Under the pieces are notes generated by a model. The model had not been told where the DNA came from. It made no database searches and worked only from the letters and a program-made list of their open reading frames with translations. The translations under genes were made by a program, and so were the position numbers. Positions 14,343-16,412 of a stretch of 16,412 nt of DNA are shown piece by piece. Positions within the stretch are counted from its first letter, which is position 1, and each line of letters starts with the position of its first letter. The stretch comes from DAIOSQ01 sp036752465 (GTDB taxonomy: Bacteria > Pseudomonadota > Gammaproteobacteria > Legionellales > Legionellaceae): assembly GCA_036752465.1 (NCBI GenBank), contig DAIOSQ010000043.1, forward strand, positions 1-16,412, in the 5' to 3' direction.

Positions 14343-15320
14343 ATGAGCCAGATCATCATATCAGCACTGTATAAATTTGTTAGGTTGCCGCACTATCAAG
14401 GCATCAAATCTCCATTGCTGCACTTGCTTAATAATCAGGGTATACGCGGCACCATTTTACTCGCGCAAGAGGGCATCAATGGTACAGTCTCTGGTCGTCC
14501 GGATGCGATTGCTGCCATGTATGCATGGTTACAAAAACAGCCTGGTCTTGACAATATTGTTCACAAAGAGTCCTATCATCATGTCATGCCATTTAATCGT
14601 ACCAAAGTGAAATTGAAAAAAGAAATTGTTACGCTGGGGGTAGAAGGGCTTGATCCGCTGAAACTTGCAGGTACTTACGTTAAGCCACAAGATTGGAATC
14701 AGCTCATCAGCGCAGAAGATGTTTTGGTGTTAGATACTCGCAATGATTATGAAGTACAAATTGGCACGTTCAAACATGCAGTAAATCCGCAAACCAGCAC
14801 CTTTCGTGAGTTTCCAACGTATGTGCAACAACATTTGGATAAGCAAAAACATACCAAAGTTGCCATGTTTTGCACCGGTGGTATTCGGTGTGAAAAATCG
14901 ACTGCTTATTTAAAACAGCTTGGTTTTGCAGAGGTTTATCATTTGCAGGGAGGTATTTTGCAATATCTTGAAGACGTTCCGGCAAGTGAGTCATTATGGC
15001 AAGGGGAGTGTTTTGTATTTGATGAGCGTGTGACAGTTGATCATGACTTAAAAAAAGGCCGTTACGATCAGTGCCATGCGTGTCGTATGCCAATTGATCA
15101 AGCGGATATGGCGCACAGCGATTATGTTCCTGGCATCAGTTGTCCTCATTGCAAATCCGAAAAAACCGCGCAACAACAAACCAGATACCGAGAGCGGGAA
15201 AAACAAACACAACTCGCAAAACTCCGTCAAGAAGCGCATATTGGCCAAGCAGTCACAGCCGTTATTGCACGTAACCGAGTTTTGAAAAAAAACCGCAGAC
15301 AACAGGATGCTCAGGTATGA
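14343..15320 (+). CDS. trhO: tRNA uridine(34) hydroxylase TrhO (YceA family, rhodanese-like)
   Basis: TrhO makes 5-hydroxyuridine at the wobble position of tRNAs, the first step towards cmo5U, using oxygen. The 325-residue product is slightly shorter than E. coli YceA (350). It has an N-terminal acylphosphatase-like half (GTILLAQEGINGTVSG near 36-51), a rhodanese domain at about 120-220 with the cysteine loop FCTGGIRCEKS (Cys177 and Cys183), and a C-terminal zinc-finger-like part with Cys244-x2-Cys247 and Cys267-x2-Cys270, followed by a basic tail that includes an A8 run near the end. The start ATG is supported by the promoter just upstream. The last 10 bases overlap the end of apaH on the other strand. 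Confidence 0.95.
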   Translation: MSQIIISALYKFVRLPHYQGIKSPLLHLLNNQGIRGTILLAQEGINGTVSGRPDAIAAMYAWLQKQPGLDNIVHKESYHHVMPFNRTKVKLKKEIVTLGVEGLDPLKLAGTYVKPQDWNQLISAEDVLVLDTRNDYEVQIGTFKHAVNPQTSTFREFPTYVQQHLDKQKHTKVAMFCTGGIRCEKSTAYLKQLGFAEVYHLQGGILQYLEDVPASESLWQGECFVFDERVTVDHDLKKGRYDQCHACRMPIDQADMAHSDYVPGISCPHCKSEKTAQQQTRYREREKQTQLAKLRQEAHIGQAVTAVIARNRVLKKNRRQQDAQV

Positions 15321-16153
15321 TCCTCAGCTAAAGGTTGATTATCGATGCCGCTTACCGCAAAGCGTTGCCTGTCATGGAGTCGTAGCGCGGTTAACCGGCC
15401 TCCCCATACGCAACCTGTGTCGAGAGCATAGATGCCAGCAGTGTCGCACTTGCCTGCCAATGCCGCCCAGTGACCAAAAATGATCGTTGCTGCAAGGGAT
15501 TGTTGCCGTGGCAGCTTAAACCATGGATAGATGTTACCTGGAGCTTGTGCCAGATCTCCTTTATAGTCGAAGATCAACTGTCCTTGGGCGTCACAAAAAC
15601 GCATACGGGTCAGGTAATTGCAAATCAAGCGCATCTTATCAAGATGGCTAATGTTTGCGGAGAATTGCAGCGGTGTATTGCCATAGAGATTTTGCAACAA
15701 AGCCACATATTGGTCGCTTTGTAACATCTGCTCAAATTCTTTAGCATAATGGCAGGCTTGCTGCAGCGTCCAGTGCGGCGGCATACCAGCATGTGTCATG
15801 ACCACAGCATGATTTTCATCGTAATAGAGTATGCTTTGTTGCCTCAACCAATGCCCTAGTTCATATTTATCATCAGCTGCCATCAACTCATCAAGGGTAT
15901 CATCATGAGAATTTTTGGGATGTGCTGCAAATAATCGGCTCAGAAAATATAAATCATGATTGCCTAAGGTGATTCGCGGTTGGATGGGTAAGTCTTTGAT
16001 AAAGCGCAAGACTGCCAATGAGTCAGGGCCGCGATTGACCAAATCACCGACAAACCACAGACGGTCGCGCTGTCTATCAAAGGAGATTGCAGTTAGCAAT
16101 TGTAATAATTGCTGCAGACATCCCTGTACATCACCGATAGCATATTCAATCAT
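15311..16153 (-). CDS. apaH: Symmetrical bis(5'-nucleosyl)-tetraphosphatase ApaH
   Basis: ApaH splits diadenosine tetraphosphate to two ADP and also removes Np4 caps from RNA. The product from the ATG at 16153 is 280 residues, the normal length (E. coli 280). Metallophosphatase motifs: GDVQG (7-11), GDLVNRG (36-42), GNHD (64-67), THAG (120-123) and GHWAAL (227-232), all intact. An in-frame ATG at 16243 would add 30 residues, but these have no family counterpart and sit over the upstream gene, so the start is MIEYAIGD. The start overlaps the upstream stop by 8 bases, implying coupling; the sequence before it has no Shine-Dalgarno. In E. coli apaG and rsmA precede apaH; the visible upstream protein is not ApaG. 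Tail-to-tail overlap with trhO is 10 bases. Confidence 0.96.
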   Translation of the reverse strand: MIEYAIGDVQGCLQQLLQLLTAISFDRQRDRLWFVGDLVNRGPDSLAVLRFIKDLPIQPRITLGNHDLYFLSRLFAAHPKNSHDDTLDELMAADDKYELGHWLRQQSILYYDENHAVVMTHAGMPPHWTLQQACHYAKEFEQMLQSDQYVALLQNLYGNTPLQFSANISHLDKMRLICNYLTRMRFCDAQGQLIFDYKGDLAQAPGNIYPWFKLPRQQSLAATIIFGHWAALAGKCDTAGIYALDTGCVWGGRLTALRLHDRQRFAVSGIDNQPLAEDHT

Positions 16154-16412
16154 GGGAGGTATTGAGCAGTGACGGTGATGGGGGCTGATGTGTCGAGGCT
16201 GTTTTTTGCCATTGACCATTTTCAGCCAGATAGAGCAACTCATGTGAGGCGTTGTTTTCTAGAGGATCTGCTTGCATCAATTGATGGATGGCAACCGCGG
16301 AAACCCTGCGTTCTTTGCCTTGTGTGTCAAGCATACTCACGTCATCGGGCAAGAGGAGGCCACCTTTATCGAGCAAGACGCCATTTTGCATATCACCGCC
16401 ATCATCAAGGTC
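16146..16412 (-). CDS. C-terminal part of an unidentified protein upstream of apaH
   Basis: The minus-strand frame is open to the window edge and ends at 16146, inside the first codons of apaH (8-base overlap). The 88 visible residues are acidic and hydrophilic (DLDDGG at the edge, then GVLLDKGGLLLPDDVSMLD, RRVSAVAIHQLMQ, LLYLAENGQWQKT) and end in a Ser/Pro-rich tail. An in-frame ATG at 16391 exists, but the frame continues beyond it, so the start probably lies outside. It shows none of the ApaG or RsmA signatures. No family recognised; likely co-transcribed with apaH. Confidence 0.6.
   Translation of the reverse strand, partial: DLDDGGDMQNGVLLDKGGLLLPDDVSMLDTQGKERRVSAVAIHQLMQADPLENNASHELLYLAENGQWQKTASTHQPPSPSLLNTSHD

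Noticed and set aside
16154..16243. 30-residue N-terminal extension of ApaH
   Set aside because: No ApaH homologue has it; it overlaps the upstream coding frame, and the MIEYAIGD start gives the standard 280 residues.
1..16412. CRISPR array, tRNA, rRNA or insertion sequence
   Set aside because: No regularly spaced repeats, no cloverleaf-like segment with a CCA-type acceptor, and no transposase or terminal inverted repeats with target duplication were seen.

Overview
The window reads as a piece of a gammaproteobacterial chromosome of moderate GC. Housekeeping genes typical of that class (surA, pdxA, folA, trhO, apaH) flank a middle section carrying a tripartite efflux operon and three eukaryote-like genes (two kinase-fold proteins and an ankyrin-repeat protein). 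That mixture is what one expects of a host-associated member such as Legionellales (Legionella, Coxiella and relatives). The order-level assignment is inference from gene content only; no rRNA gene is present.

Layout. (1) 1-622: 3' part of a TIGR01777/YfcH-type sugar-nucleotide-epimerase-like SDR gene, plus strand. (2) 821-3611: surA, pdxA and folA, plus strand, joined by two 4-nt start/stop overlaps (GTGA and ATGA), a tightly coupled operon. (3) 9357-3636: minus-strand efflux operon in the order outer-membrane factor, membrane fusion lipoprotein, RND pump, almost without gaps. (4) 9358-9491: a short divergent control region with two face-to-face promoters and several dyads, one inside the spacer of the efflux promoter. 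(5) 9492-10304: a Tim44-domain envelope protein, plus strand. (6) 13865-10332: three minus-strand genes: a divergent kinase/APH-fold protein, a Hanks-type kinase with a complete catalytic residue set, and an ankyrin-repeat protein translationally coupled to that kinase (TAATG). These look like candidate secreted effectors. (7) 13866-14342: 477 bases without a convincing gene, holding two outward promoters and a chain of hairpins. (8) 14343-15320: trhO, plus strand, overlapping by 10 bases tail to tail with apaH (16153-15311, minus), which overlaps by 8 bases an unidentified upstream gene that runs off the window.

How it fits together. SurA (outer-membrane protein folding), PdxA (vitamin B6) and FolA (folate) form one housekeeping unit. 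In E. coli folA and apaH are neighbours at one end of the surA-pdxA-rsmA-apaG-apaH cluster. Here folA directly follows pdxA, and about 11.7 kb of accessory genes plus trhO lie between folA and apaH, so the middle section looks like an insertion or rearrangement in an otherwise conserved neighbourhood. The most unusual content is the kinase-like/kinase/ankyrin set.
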